From assembly GCA_008638415.1 (NCBI GenBank), contig VWVT01000017.1, forward strand, positions 62,001 to 126,000: a stretch of DNA of 64,000 nt, written 5' to 3'. Source of the stretch: Nocardiopsis sinuspersici. Lineage in GTDB: Bacteria; Actinomycetota; Actinomycetes; Streptosporangiales; Streptosporangiaceae. The notes under the pieces are model-generated. The model was given only the letters and a program-made list of their open reading frames with translations. It did no database searches and was not told the DNA's origin. The stretch's first letter is position 1. Each line of letters opens with the position of its first letter. A program made the position numbers and the translations under genes. Shown in pieces: positions 36,389 to 44,917 of the stretch.

Positions 36389-36988
36389 TCAGGCGCGCCC
36401 GTCGTCTCGGGCGGGGTTCGCGACCGCCTTGACCAGCGAGTACACGCACAGGTTGAGGACCTCGTAGGCGGGCGTGCGGCTGGAGTTGACGTGGGTCCAC
36501 GCGGCGTAGAGCCCGGCCCACATGAGCTGCTGCGCCCAGGCCGGGGTGATCCTGGGATCGATGCTTCCGTCGGCGTGGCCTCGTTCGACGAGGGCGTACA
36601 GGGCGCGGTCGGCCGCGCCGCACTCGTCCTGGGACACCTCGTCCCAGGACTCCTCGTTCCCGAACGCCAGCATGATCACCCTCTGAAGCCCGAAGTACTC
36701 GGGAACGAGCCGCCGGAAGGCCTCCAGCCCCGTGCCCTCGGTGACGCGTGCCCTCTCGGTGGCCTCGTTGACGAGTTCGTCGGCGTACTCGCCCAGGGCC
36801 CGGACCAGGTCGGCGCGTTCGGCGAAGTAGCGCTGGAGCGTACTGCGTGCCACACCGGCGGCCTCGGCCACCTGGGAAAGCGGGGCCGCGGCGTTCTCAC
36901 CGAGCACCAGCACCGCCGCTTCGAGGATCGCGCGGCGGGTCCTGGCCCGGGTCCTCGTCTCTTCCTCTGAGGGAGCACTCTTCACCAT
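36389..36988 (-). CDS. TetR family transcriptional regulator
   Basis: 199 aa. The N-terminal helix-turn-helix reads RRAILEAAVLVLGENAAAPL, SQVAEAAGVARSTLQRYFAE. The ligand domain has a Trp-rich end (PAWAQQLMWAGLYAAWTHVN). It is divergent from the ABC exporter gene 66 bp away, with an inverted repeat between them, so it most likely represses the exporter. Confidence 0.9.
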   Translation of the reverse strand: MVKSAPSEEETRTRARTRRAILEAAVLVLGENAAAPLSQVAEAAGVARSTLQRYFAERADLVRALGEYADELVNEATERARVTEGTGLEAFRRLVPEYFGLQRVIMLAFGNEESWDEVSQDECGAADRALYALVERGHADGSIDPRITPAWAQQLMWAGLYAAWTHVNSSRTPAYEVLNLCVYSLVKAVANPARDDGRA

Positions 36989-37017
36989 GCCCTCATCCTA
37001 AGCTCGTCGGTCATTGG

Positions 37018-37043
37018 TTGACAATAATCGGTCACATATGACC
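37018..37043 (+). promoter_or_regulatory. Exporter promoter with TetR-type inverted repeat
   Basis: A perfect -35 TTGACA (37018-37023) faces the exporter gene. GGTCA-CATA-TGACC (37030-37043) lies just downstream, and a third GGTCA half occurs at 37009-37013. A -10-like TACTTT (37044-37049) is 20 bp from the -35, which is long. If used, the transcript would start near the ATG at 37055, which has no ribosome binding site, so it may be leaderless. Confidence 0.55.
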
Positions 37044-37054
37044 TACTTTGGTGT

Positions 37055-38923
37055 ATGAATGATCCATCAAGATCAGATACCGTCCCCTCTCCGGACGCCT
37101 CCGGCCCCCGCTTCGCCCAGTTCCGGGTGCTGTGGTCGTTCGTGCGCCCGTACCGGCGCAAGCTGGCGCTGGGCCTGGTGCTGGCGCTGGTCGGCTCGGC
37201 CCTCGAACTCGCCAACCCGATGGTGATCAAGCTGGTCCTGGACAGCGTCTCCGGCGGGGACGGCCTCCTCGGACCGATCACGCTGCTGCTGGGCCTGTTC
37301 GTGCTGGGCGCGGTGTTCGGCCTGTGGCACTGGATCCTGTTGGGCACCGTCGCGGAGAAGGTGGTGCTGGACGCGCGCACCTCGCTCGTGCGCCGCTACT
37401 TCCGCGCCGCGCTCATCCCGCTGTCGCACCGCTCCTCGGGCGAGCTGGTCACCCGGGCCACCTCCGACACGGTGCTCCTGCGCGAGGCCGCCTCCAGCAG
37501 CGTCATCAGCCTCATCAACGGTGGCGTGCTGCTGGTGGGGACGCTGGTCATGATGGGCGTGCTGGACCCGTTCCTGCTCGCGGTCACCTTCGTCGCCGTG
37601 CTCGTCGTCACCATCCTGTTCCTGACCCTGATGCCGTCCCTGGCCAAGGCCCAGGAGAGGGCGCAGAACTCCCTGGGCCTGATGGGCGGCGTGCTCGACG
37701 GAGCCCTGCGGGCGATCCGCACGGTCAAGGTCAGCCGTGCCGAGGAGCGGCTGGGCGGGCAGATCCTGGAGCACGCCCAGGAGTCCGCGCGGTACGGAGT
37801 GCGCTCGGTCCGCCGCCAGGCGGTCGCCTGGACGGTGGCGTTCAGCGGCGTCCAGCTCGCCATCATCGCCATCCTGGGCCTGGGCGCGCTGCGGGTGACC
37901 TCCGGTGCCATCGAGGTCTCCACCCTCATCGCGTTCCTGCTCTACGCCTTCACCCTCATGACCCCGGTGATGGAGCTCTCCCAGAGCGTGACCACGCTCC
38001 AGTCGGGCATCGCCGCGGCCAGGCGTATCCGCGAGGTGGAGGCCCTCCCGCTCGAGCCCTCCTCCGAGGGAGCCGGCACACCCCTTCCGGCGGGAACCGG
38101 CTCCGGCGGGGGCGCGCCGGACAGCGACCGCGGGGACACGCTGCTGGAGCTGCGCGGGGTCACCGCCCGGTACGCGCCCGGTGCCGAGTCCGCCCTGGAC
38201 CGGGTGGACCTGGTCCTTCCCCGGCACGGCCACACCGCGATCGTGGGCCCCTCCGGCGGGGGCAAGACCACCGTGTTCTCGCTGCTGCTGCGCTTCCTCG
38301 AACCAGAGGAGGGGCAGCTGTTCCTGGACGGGGTCCCCTATCTGGAACTCACACCGGGGCAGGTGCGCGACCGCTTCGCCTACGTCGAGCAGGACACCCC
38401 GGTCATCCCCGGCACCATCCGGGAGAACCTGCTGTTCAGCCGGCCCGAGGCCTCCGATGAGGAGGTGCGCCGGGTCCTGGAGCAGGTGCGGCTCGCCGAG
38501 AAGATCGACGCCCTGGAGGAGGGACCAGACACCCCGCTGGACGCCACGTCCCTCTCCGGGGGCCAGCGGCAGCGGATCGCCCTGGCCCGTGCGCTGCTGT
38601 GCTCGCCCGACGTGCTGCTGCTGGACGAGGCCACCTCGCAGGTGGACGCGATCACCGAGGCGGCCATCACCGAGAGCGTGCGCGACCACGCCGACCGGGC
38701 CGCCGTGGTGACCATCGCGCACCGGCTTTCCACGGTGATCCACGCCGACACCATCGTTCTGATGGAGGACGGGCGGGTGCGGGCCAGCGGCACGCACCGG
38801 GAGCTCATGGAGCGCGACGACCTGTACCGGGAACTGGTCGCGGCGCTGCACATCGCCGGGTCCGGGGAGCGGGGTTCCGTCGACGGATCCGCGGAACCGG
38901 AGCGGGTGACCCCGGTCACGTGA
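37055..38923 (+). CDS. ABC exporter, fused permease and ATPase
   Basis: 622 aa half-transporter of the MsbA/LmrA type. Six hydrophobic segments lie in the first ~320 residues. The ATPase domain has Walker A GPSGGGKTT (about 396), signature LSGGQRQR (about 500), Walker B VLLLDEAT (about 519), a D-loop SQVDA and the switch His in TIAHRLST. It would work as a homodimer since no second half-transporter is adjacent. Control by the divergent TetR suggests efflux of a toxic compound; the substrate is unknown. Confidence 0.92.
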   Translation: MNDPSRSDTVPSPDASGPRFAQFRVLWSFVRPYRRKLALGLVLALVGSALELANPMVIKLVLDSVSGGDGLLGPITLLLGLFVLGAVFGLWHWILLGTVAEKVVLDARTSLVRRYFRAALIPLSHRSSGELVTRATSDTVLLREAASSSVISLINGGVLLVGTLVMMGVLDPFLLAVTFVAVLVVTILFLTLMPSLAKAQERAQNSLGLMGGVLDGALRAIRTVKVSRAEERLGGQILEHAQESARYGVRSVRRQAVAWTVAFSGVQLAIIAILGLGALRVTSGAIEVSTLIAFLLYAFTLMTPVMELSQSVTTLQSGIAAARRIREVEALPLEPSSEGAGTPLPAGTGSGGGAPDSDRGDTLLELRGVTARYAPGAESALDRVDLVLPRHGHTAIVGPSGGGKTTVFSLLLRFLEPEEGQLFLDGVPYLELTPGQVRDRFAYVEQDTPVIPGTIRENLLFSRPEASDEEVRRVLEQVRLAEKIDALEEGPDTPLDATSLSGGQRQRIALARALLCSPDVLLLDEATSQVDAITEAAITESVRDHADRAAVVTIAHRLSTVIHADTIVLMEDGRVRASGTHRELMERDDLYRELVAALHIAGSGERGSVDGSAEPERVTPVT

Positions 38924-38969
38924 ACGCGCGGTAGCATCCGGCCAGAGCCGGTCGGCGCGAACGGCTCGA

Positions 38970-39015
38970 CGGCCGCGGGCCTCCGGGAGGACCCGCTCCT
39001 CCCCACCCGCGGCCG
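38970..39015 (+). terminator. Long-loop hairpin after the ABC exporter
   Basis: CGGCCGCGGG (38970-38979) pairs with CCCGCGGCCG (39006-39015) around a 26-nt loop, 46 bp past the stop. Confidence 0.5.
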
Positions 39016-39090
39016 CGTCCGCCTTCCGTTCCCGCGCGCCGTGCCCCTCGGCGCCCGTACCCGGCGCTCCGGCGCCCGTGAGGGACCCCC

Positions 39091-40254
39091 ATGACCCACT
39101 TCGCCCAGTACCAGGACGGCGTCTACGCCGACGCGACCAACGGCAGGCTGCCCCATCTGCCCTACCACCACGACGACCTGCGCGGCCTGGCCGAGAAGGC
39201 CATGGAGCCGGGGCCGTTCGGCTACGTGGACGGCGGCGCCGGTCGGGAGCGCACCGCCCGGGCCAACGTGGACGCGTTCGACCGCTACGCCCTGCGCCCG
39301 CGCACCCTGCGGCCGGGCGCCGAGGAGTCCGGCGGCCTGGGGGTCACCCTGTTCGGGGAGCACTACCCCACCCCGCTGCTGACCGCGCCGATCGGGGTGC
39401 TGGAGCAGGTGCACGAGGAGGCGGAGCTGGCCGTGGCCGGGGGCGCCAACGCGCTGGGGGTGCCGATGGTGCTGTCCACGGCCGCGTCCACGCCGATGGA
39501 GGAGGTCGCCGAGGCGGTCGACTCGTGGTGGTACCAGCTGTACTGGCCCAGCGACGACGCCCTGGCCGAGTCGTTCGTGCGGCGGGCGACGGCGGCCGGG
39601 GCCAAGGCGATCGTCGTCACCTCCGACACCAAGCGGCTGGGCTGGCGGCCGCGCGACCTGGCGCTGGGCCACCTGCCGTTCCTGCGCAGCCAGGGCACGG
39701 CGAACTACTTCAGCGACCCGGAGTTCCGGTCCCGGCTCAAGGCCGACCCGGAGCCGGGCGGGGTCTTCACCGAGGCGGTGTTCCACTTCCTGGGCGCGTT
39801 CGCCAGCAAGTCGCTGAGTACCGACAACATCTCGCGTATCCGCCGGTGGACGGACCTGCCGGTGCTGGTCAAGGGTGTCGTGCGCGGGGACGAGGCCGCC
39901 GACCTGGTGGACGCGGGCGTGGACGGGATCGTGGTCAGCAACCACGGCGGGCGGCAGGTCGACAACGCGGTGGCGGCCCTGGACGCGCTGCCCGAGGTGG
40001 TGGATGCGGTCGGCGACCGGGCCACGGTGCTGTTCGACTCGGGTGTGCGCTCGGGCGCGGACGTGGCCGTGGCGATGGCCCTGGGGGCGAAGGCGGTGCT
40101 GCTGGGCCGGCCGTGGGTGTACGGGCTGGCCGTGGACGGCGCCGCGGGCGTGGAGCACGTGCTGCGTGCGACGCTGGCGGAGTTGCAGATCACCGCCGAG
40201 CTGATGGGCAAGGACGTGGCCGACCTGGACGGGAGCGACGTCACGCGCCGCTGA
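39091..40254 (+). CDS. FMN-dependent alpha-hydroxy acid oxidase (lactate 2-monooxygenase-like)
   Basis: 387 aa, complete. FMN-binding and catalytic positions of the family are present: FGYVDGGAGRERT at the start, TAPIGVLEQVHEEAELAVAG, YQLYWPSDD, and the catalytic histidine block VVSNHGGRQVDNA, then VLFDSGVRSGADV. The GWRPRDLALGHLPFL segment and the overall length resemble lactate 2-monooxygenase more than glycolate oxidase. It oxidises an L-2-hydroxy acid with oxygen or another acceptor. The gene is single, with GTGAGGGACCCCC before the ATG. Confidence 0.88.
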   Translation: MTHFAQYQDGVYADATNGRLPHLPYHHDDLRGLAEKAMEPGPFGYVDGGAGRERTARANVDAFDRYALRPRTLRPGAEESGGLGVTLFGEHYPTPLLTAPIGVLEQVHEEAELAVAGGANALGVPMVLSTAASTPMEEVAEAVDSWWYQLYWPSDDALAESFVRRATAAGAKAIVVTSDTKRLGWRPRDLALGHLPFLRSQGTANYFSDPEFRSRLKADPEPGGVFTEAVFHFLGAFASKSLSTDNISRIRRWTDLPVLVKGVVRGDEAADLVDAGVDGIVVSNHGGRQVDNAVAALDALPEVVDAVGDRATVLFDSGVRSGADVAVAMALGAKAVLLGRPWVYGLAVDGAAGVEHVLRATLAELQITAELMGKDVADLDGSDVTRR

Positions 40255-40267
40255 GGCCGGCCCCGGC

Positions 40268-40477
40268 CACGCTTCCCTCGTCGTGGCCGCCCTCCCGTGG
40301 AAGGAAGACACCAAGACCGCACCGCTGCTGCCGCCCGGGGGATCGCGCGAGGCCGTGCGCCGGATGCCGGACGCCCGGCTCGCGCTGGTTCCCGACTGCG
40401 GTCACTGGGCCCGACTGGAGGCACACGACCGGTTCCTGGAGGAGTTGACGGACTTCCTGTCCGGCCTGGAGGCGTGA
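40268..40477 (+). pseudogene. C-terminal remnant of an alpha/beta hydrolase
   Basis: About 65 residues resemble the end of an alpha/beta hydrolase: a strand (VVAALPW), SREAVRRMPDARLALVPDCG with the catalytic histidine in CGHWARLEAHDRFLEELTDF, and the final helix. The nucleophile elbow and everything before it are absent. No start codon has a ribosome binding site. It follows the hydroxy acid oxidase by 14 bp. Confidence 0.65.
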
Positions 40478-40481
40478 GCCG

Positions 40482-40907
40482 CTACACGGGGGCCGGGGGC
40501 TCGGCGGTGCCGAACGGGTTGTCGACGACGTAGCGCCACAACCCGTCCGCGCCCCGCCGGGCCACGTCGGTCGCGGTTCCCCGGATGTCGACCTCCCGGC
40601 CGTCGTCTCCGGCGCCCCGGACGGCCCGGTCCACGATGAGGAGGGCGATGTCGTCCGCCACGTGGACGTGCCGGGGGGTGACGCGGACGGGCACGCCCAG
40701 GCCCATGAGGCCGGCGTTGGCCTCCCGCCGGGCCGCCCCGGTCAGCGGGTTTCCGGGTTCCAGGACGAGGACGCCGTCCTCCTCGTAGACCCTCTCGACC
40801 TGGTCGGGGTCGCCGGAGTCGAAGGCGCTGGCGAACACGTGCGGATGCTGCGCGGCCTCGGTGGTGAGGGGCGGAATGTCGCCATGCCCCGTGCTTCGAT
40901 CGTCCAT
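40482..40907 (-). CDS. SnoaL/NTF2-like protein (DUF4440 type)
   Basis: 141 aa from ATG 40907. The family pattern includes HPHVFASAFDSGDPDQVERV, YEEDGVLVLEPG and the C-terminal sheet with DGLWRYVVDNPFGTAE. The remnant at 25522 is a truncated relative. It is divergent from the HxlR regulator gene, which probably controls it. Confidence 0.8.
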   Translation of the reverse strand: MDDRSTGHGDIPPLTTEAAQHPHVFASAFDSGDPDQVERVYEEDGVLVLEPGNPLTGAARREANAGLMGLGVPVRVTPRHVHVADDIALLIVDRAVRGAGDDGREVDIRGTATDVARRGADGLWRYVVDNPFGTAEPPAPV

Positions 40908-41318
40908 GACCGCAGCCAAGCAGACGCCAGCGCGGCTCACCAAGCGGTAAGTGGCGGATGGGATCGCGAGCTGGTCCCGGACGAGTCGGGAGAGACGTGT
41001 GAGCCCACGGAGACCTGTCCGGTGGAGGCCGCCCTGGCGGTGCTCTCGGGCCGGTGGACCACGCTGGTGCTGCGCGAGCTGATACACGGCCCGCGCTCCT
41101 ACGGAGACCTGAGCGGGGCGCTGCCCCGGCTGAGCGACAAGGTGCTGTCCGACCGGCTGCGCACGATGGTGGAACAGGGCCGGGCGGAGCGCGGGGAGAC
41201 CACCGGTTTCCCGACGCGCACCACGTACTCGCTGACCGACCGGGGACTGCTGCTACGTCCACTGCTGGTGGAGTTGTACCGGACGGGACAAGGACTGCTG
41301 GACACGCGCGGGCCCTGA
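40884..41318 (+). CDS. HxlR family transcriptional regulator
   Basis: Up to 144 aa from ATG 40884, which would overlap the start of the divergent NTF2-like gene; no start in this frame has a good ribosome binding site, so the true N-terminus is uncertain. The domain is unmistakable from CPVEAALAVLSGRWTTLVLR, LIHGPRSYGDLSGALPRLSD, KVLSDRLRTMVEQG to TTYSLTDRGLLLRPLL. The cysteine in ETCPVEAAL is the conserved position used for redox or electrophile sensing in HxlR/HypR proteins. Confidence 0.82.
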   Translation: MPRASIVHDRSQADASAAHQAVSGGWDRELVPDESGETCEPTETCPVEAALAVLSGRWTTLVLRELIHGPRSYGDLSGALPRLSDKVLSDRLRTMVEQGRAERGETTGFPTRTTYSLTDRGLLLRPLLVELYRTGQGLLDTRGP

Positions 41319-41364
41319 GACGGTGCCGAGCCCGTCCGCGCACGGGCCGGAGCCGCCGGAGGGC

Positions 41365-42405
41365 TCAGACGAGGTGGCCGAGTGCGCGCGCCAGGAGGTT
41401 CCTCGGCCCGTCGAGGCGGACGGCGGTGCTCACCCGGTTGACCGCGCGGGAGGCGCGGACGACGCGTCGGGTGGGCCCGCGCCGCCGGCGGTCGTAGCGG
41501 GCCAGCGCGCCTTCGACGGTGGACTCGGCGCCGAGGGCGTCGGCGAGGGCGGCCGCGTCGATGATCGACTCGCAGGCGCCCCTGCCCAGGTTGGGGGCCA
41601 TGGCGTGGGCGGCGTCGCCGATGAGGACGTGGCGGTCGTGGACGTAGCTCGCCAGGGCGGGAAGGTCGTACAGCTCGCGCCGGTCCACCCCGGTTCCCGG
41701 CAAGGCGTCCAGGACGCAGGTGACCGGGGTGTGCCAGCCGCCGTACAGCTCGCGCAGCAGGTCCACGCGGTCCCGGTCCTCCCGGCCGCGGAGGAGTTCC
41801 GTACGCAGGGAGGCGAACCAGTTGGTGGTGCGGTCGTCCATCGGGGTCACCCCGAAGAGCATCCCCCTCCCCCACGTCTCGGTGGCCGTCCCCACCCGCC
41901 CGGGGACCGTGCCCCGGTAGGCGACCGTGCCGAGCGGTCGGGGAGCGACCGCCCCGGGCAGCGCGGTGCTTCGGACGAGGCTGTGGATGCCGTCGGCGCC
42001 CACCACCACGTCGAAGGCCCCGGGGTCGCGGACGTCGGCGTCGGTGACGGGCGTGTCCCAGCGGACGAGGCCCTCGGGAAGCCCTTCGACGAGCACGGCC
42101 AGCAGGGACGAGCGGGGAACGAGGTGGACGTCCGCCCGCTGGGATCCGGCCGAGACGAGGGTGCGTCCGGAGGGAGTGGCGATCACGCCCCGGTCGGGGC
42201 GCTCGGCGCGTTCGCGGACGCGTTCCCCGAGGCCGAGCCGGTCGAGCGCGGCCATGCTCCCGCGCCACAGGCCCAGAGCACCGCCGATGTCGGGCGGCGA
42301 GCTCCGACGTTCGCGGACCTCCACCTCCCAGCCCGCGCGCAGCAGTCCGCGGGCCGCCACGAGTCCGGCGATGCCCCCTCCGACGACCAGTGCTCTTCCG
42401 TGCAT
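41365..42405 (-). CDS. FAD-dependent aromatic-ring-type monooxygenase
   Basis: 346 aa from ATG 42405. Group A flavoprotein monooxygenase: the FAD dinucleotide fold GGGIAGLVAARGLLRAGWEV, the DG motif VVVGADGIHSLVR and the second FAD motif LIGDAAHAMAPNLGRGA. It hydroxylates a small substrate with NAD(P)H and oxygen; the substrate is unknown. It is divergent from a TetR gene with two strong palindromes between them, so it is probably induced by its substrate. Confidence 0.88.
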   Translation of the reverse strand: MHGRALVVGGGIAGLVAARGLLRAGWEVEVRERRSSPPDIGGALGLWRGSMAALDRLGLGERVRERAERPDRGVIATPSGRTLVSAGSQRADVHLVPRSSLLAVLVEGLPEGLVRWDTPVTDADVRDPGAFDVVVGADGIHSLVRSTALPGAVAPRPLGTVAYRGTVPGRVGTATETWGRGMLFGVTPMDDRTTNWFASLRTELLRGREDRDRVDLLRELYGGWHTPVTCVLDALPGTGVDRRELYDLPALASYVHDRHVLIGDAAHAMAPNLGRGACESIIDAAALADALGAESTVEGALARYDRRRRGPTRRVVRASRAVNRVSTAVRLDGPRNLLARALGHLV

Positions 42406-42417
42406 ACCCGACACGGT

Positions 42418-42454
42418 ACTACGATCGTAGTTACATGTCACTACGAATATAGTG
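42418..42454. promoter_or_regulatory. Paired TetR operators
   Basis: ACTACGATCGTAGT (42418-42431) is a perfect 14-bp palindrome. CACTA-CGAATA-TAGTG (42439-42454) is a second, related one. Centres are 22 bp apart, two helical turns. They fill the 54-bp gap between the monooxygenase and the TetR gene. Confidence 0.82.
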
Positions 42455-42459
42455 ATCCG

Positions 42460-43008
42460 ATGTCACAGAACAGGACCCGCGCCCTCGACGCCGCGCTCCG
42501 ACTCCTGGGCACCCAGGGGCTGCACGCCCTCACACACGGGAAGGTGGACGCCGCCGCGGGGCTGCCACGGGGGTCGGCCTCCAACCACTTCCGCACCCGC
42601 GCGGCGCTGGTGCGCGGGGTGGTCGAGCGACTGGAGGAGAGGGACAGGGAGATCTGGGCGGCCCTCTACGACTCCTCCCTGGGAGACGTCGAGCACCTGG
42701 TCGACGCCGCGCTCGGCTTCGTGACCGCGGCGACCACGACCGACCGCGCCCTGACCGTCGCCCGCTACACCCTGGCCATGGAGGGGGCCCACAACCCCGA
42801 GGTACGCGCCTCGCTGGCCCGGGGCTCCGAACTCGTCCACGGCTGGACCTCGCGGATACTCGCCGACCTGGGATCGCCCGATCCGGACACGGCCGCGCGC
42901 ACCCTGACGGCCTACGCCGACGGGCTCATCATGCGCGGCATCACCCGGCCGGAGATCGTCGAGCCGCGTGAGCAGGCGCTCCGGGTGGTCCGGTCCTGCC
43001 TGGGCTGA
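42460..43008 (+). CDS. TetR family transcriptional regulator
   Basis: 182 aa. DNA-binding part: RALDAALRLLGTQGLHALTH, GKVDAAAGLPRGSASNHFRT. The ATG lies 5 bp from the second palindrome and lacks a clear ribosome binding site, which suggests a leaderless or operator-embedded start. The ligand domain (FVTAATTTDRALTVARYTLA) fits the TetR_C group. It most likely represses itself and the divergent monooxygenase. Confidence 0.88.
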   Translation: MSQNRTRALDAALRLLGTQGLHALTHGKVDAAAGLPRGSASNHFRTRAALVRGVVERLEERDREIWAALYDSSLGDVEHLVDAALGFVTAATTTDRALTVARYTLAMEGAHNPEVRASLARGSELVHGWTSRILADLGSPDPDTAARTLTAYADGLIMRGITRPEIVEPREQALRVVRSCLG

Positions 43009-43226
43009 GGCGACCCCGCGCGTGGACCGCCCCCGGAGGCGCACTCCCCGGCCGGAACGAACGCCGCGCCCATCCTGCGCGCCCACTCGCGTTCCGGCGG
43101 GATGCGGACGTGCTGGCGCCGGCGAGGAGGCCGTGGCTCCGCCCTCGGAAGAGGTGCCGGCGGCCGGCGCGGGAACCGGACGGCGGGCTACCGGGGAACG
43201 CGGCGGTGCGGCCGCTCCGGGGACGA

Positions 43227-43256
43227 CCGGCCGGTGGACGGTCCTCCACCGGCCGG
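43227..43256 (+). terminator. 12-bp perfect hairpin
   Basis: CCGGCCGGTGGA (43227-43238) pairs with TCCACCGGCCGG (43245-43256), 6-nt loop. It is 218 bp past the TetR stop and 33 bp before the operator of the next unit, so it insulates the two. Confidence 0.6.
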
Positions 43257-43288
43257 GGGCCAGGGTTGCGCGGACCCTGCCCCATCCT

Positions 43289-43310
43289 TATTCTAATAAT
43301 CGCTAGAATA
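43289..43310. promoter_or_regulatory. Probable ArsR-type operator of the MBL-rhodanese operon
   Basis: TATTCTA (43289-43295) and TAGAATA (43304-43310) are perfect inverted arms with an 8-bp AT-rich spacer, 34 bp upstream of the operon. The downstream gene of this operon encodes an ArsR protein, the natural candidate to bind here. Confidence 0.7.
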
Positions 43311-43344
43311 TTGGATAAGCAGGCACCGAAGAGGCGAGGACCCC

Positions 43345-44193
43345 ATGGCCACCCCATCCCCCGCGTCCGGCGAGATCGGCGACTACTGGATCTGCCGCAC
43401 CTGCGGCGCCAACCGGGCGCCCTCCGACACCGCTCCCGCCGACTGCCCGATCTGCGAGGACGACCGCCAGTGGGTGCCGCGGGACGGGCACCACTGGGCC
43501 ACACGCGGGGAACTGGCCGCGGAGGGCTACCGGACCGTGTTCCGGCCGGTGGAGGAGTCCGTCGTGGGCATCGGCGTCGAACCCGGTCTCGGCGTGGGCC
43601 ACCGGGGCGTCCTCGTACGGACCGGCGGCGGCAACCTGCTGTGGGACCCGCCCGGCTTCCTCGACCAGGACGCCGTGGCCGAGGTCGAGCGGCTCGGCGG
43701 CGTCGCCGTCGTCGCGTCGAGCCATCCGCACATGTACGGCTCCGCCGTGGAGTGGGCCGACCTGTTCGAGGCCGAGATCGCCCTGCCCGAGGCGGACGCG
43801 CACTGGCTCCAGCGGCCGAGCGACCGTGTGCGCACCTGGAGCGGGGAGTACCGGCCCCTGCCGGGACTGGCGGTCGTCCAGACCGGCGGCCACTTCCCCG
43901 GCAGCGCGGTCCTCCACGTGGACGAGGGGCCGGGTGCGCTGTTCGTCGGCGACACGGTCATGGTCACGCCGGGCGGGCACCACGTCACCTTCCTCTACAG
44001 CGCGCCCAACCGCCTCCCGCTGCCCGAGCGCCTGGTGCGCCGTGTGGTCTCCGCCGTGGAGCCCCTGGAGTTCGACCGGATCCACGGTGGATGGTGGGAG
44101 CCCCGTATCGAGGCCGGGGCCAAGGAACTCCTCGTGCGCGACGCCGAACGCTACATCCGCTTCCTCAACGGAGACCTGCCCGACTATGACTGA
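43345..44193 (+). CDS. Metallo-beta-lactamase fold hydrolase with N-terminal zinc ribbon
   Basis: 282 aa. Residues 15-40 form a rubredoxin-like ribbon (CRTCG ... CPICEDD). The following domain has the MBL order of strands and later motifs (VVQTGGHFPGSAVLHV, LFVGDTVMV), but the first metal motif HxHxDH reads SHPHMYG: two histidines remain while the Asp-His pair is lost. So it probably binds a single metal or works differently. It is translationally coupled to an ArsR-rhodanese gene (8-bp overlap), which suggests sulfur or thiol metabolism; persulfide dioxygenase-like activity is possible but the missing residues argue for caution. Confidence 0.78.
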   Translation: MATPSPASGEIGDYWICRTCGANRAPSDTAPADCPICEDDRQWVPRDGHHWATRGELAAEGYRTVFRPVEESVVGIGVEPGLGVGHRGVLVRTGGGNLLWDPPGFLDQDAVAEVERLGGVAVVASSHPHMYGSAVEWADLFEAEIALPEADAHWLQRPSDRVRTWSGEYRPLPGLAVVQTGGHFPGSAVLHVDEGPGALFVGDTVMVTPGGHHVTFLYSAPNRLPLPERLVRRVVSAVEPLEFDRIHGGWWEPRIEAGAKELLVRDAERYIRFLNGDLPDYD

Positions 44194-44836
44194 CTTTCCC
44201 GAGGCCCCGATCTACGAGCACCTGGCCCGCCTGGGCAAGGTGCTGTCCGCCCCGGTGCGGCTCCGGCTGCTCGACCTGCTCGACCAGGGCGAGTGCACCG
44301 TCGAGGAGCTGGCCCAGCGGGGCGGGCTGCCGCTGAAGAACACCTCCGCGCACCTACAGCAGTTGCGCGCGGCGGGCCTGGTGGCCACCCGGAGGGAGGG
44401 CACCCGGATCCACTACTCCCTGCGCGACCGGGAGGTCTCCGGGTTCCTGGGAAGGTTCCAGGAGTTCGCCGAGGAGCGCATGAGCGACCTGCGCGCGGAG
44501 ATCGAGGAGCACCTGGGCAGGGACGAGACGGTCGGCGCGGTCACCGGTCCCGAGCTGGAAGAGCTGCTCCGAGGCGGGGAGGTCGTGCTGGTGGACCTGC
44601 GCTCACCGGAGGAGTACGAGGAGGACCACGTGCCCGGCGCGGTGTCGATCCCCTCGCGCCAGTTGGAGGAGCGCCTGGACGAGCTGCCGTGGGACATGAC
44701 GATCGTGGCCTACTGCCAGGGGCCGTACTGCGTGGTGTCGCCCCGCGCCGTCCGCGTGCTCAACGGCACGGGCCGCCAGGCGCGCAGCCTCAGGGGCGGC
44801 TACGTCCACTGGAAGCGCCGGCGGGACACCGGCTGA
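44186..44836 (+). CDS. ArsR regulator fused to a rhodanese domain
   Basis: 216 aa. Residues 1-95 are an ArsR winged helix (RLGKVLSAPVRLRLLDLLDQ, PLKNTSAHLQQLRAAGLVAT). Residues 110-210 are a rhodanese domain (VVLVDLRSPEEYEEDHVPGA, active loop YCQGPYC). One cysteine in the ArsR part (GECTVEEL) is at the place of the sensing motif of metal or persulfide-sensing relatives; the second cysteine of those is absent. Rhodanese domains carry persulfide on the active cysteine, so the fusion may sense sulfane sulfur directly. This is inference. It likely binds the inverted repeat before the operon. Confidence 0.86.
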   Translation: MTDFPEAPIYEHLARLGKVLSAPVRLRLLDLLDQGECTVEELAQRGGLPLKNTSAHLQQLRAAGLVATRREGTRIHYSLRDREVSGFLGRFQEFAEERMSDLRAEIEEHLGRDETVGAVTGPELEELLRGGEVVLVDLRSPEEYEEDHVPGAVSIPSRQLEERLDELPWDMTIVAYCQGPYCVVSPRAVRVLNGTGRQARSLRGGYVHWKRRRDTG

Positions 44837-44917
44837 CCCCAGTTCCGGCCACGACCGCGCCCATGGGGTGAACACCGGGAGTGCGCCGCGAGGCGAGGCG
44901 GCCGAAGGCCCCCGGAA

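Larger units (their letters stand above)
43009..43344. other. Intergenic region with terminator and operator
   Basis: 336 bp. The first 215 bp hold no recognised gene or site. Then come the hairpin at 43227-43256 and the inverted repeat at 43289-43310, followed by GAGGCGAGG as ribosome binding site of the next gene. Confidence 0.6.
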
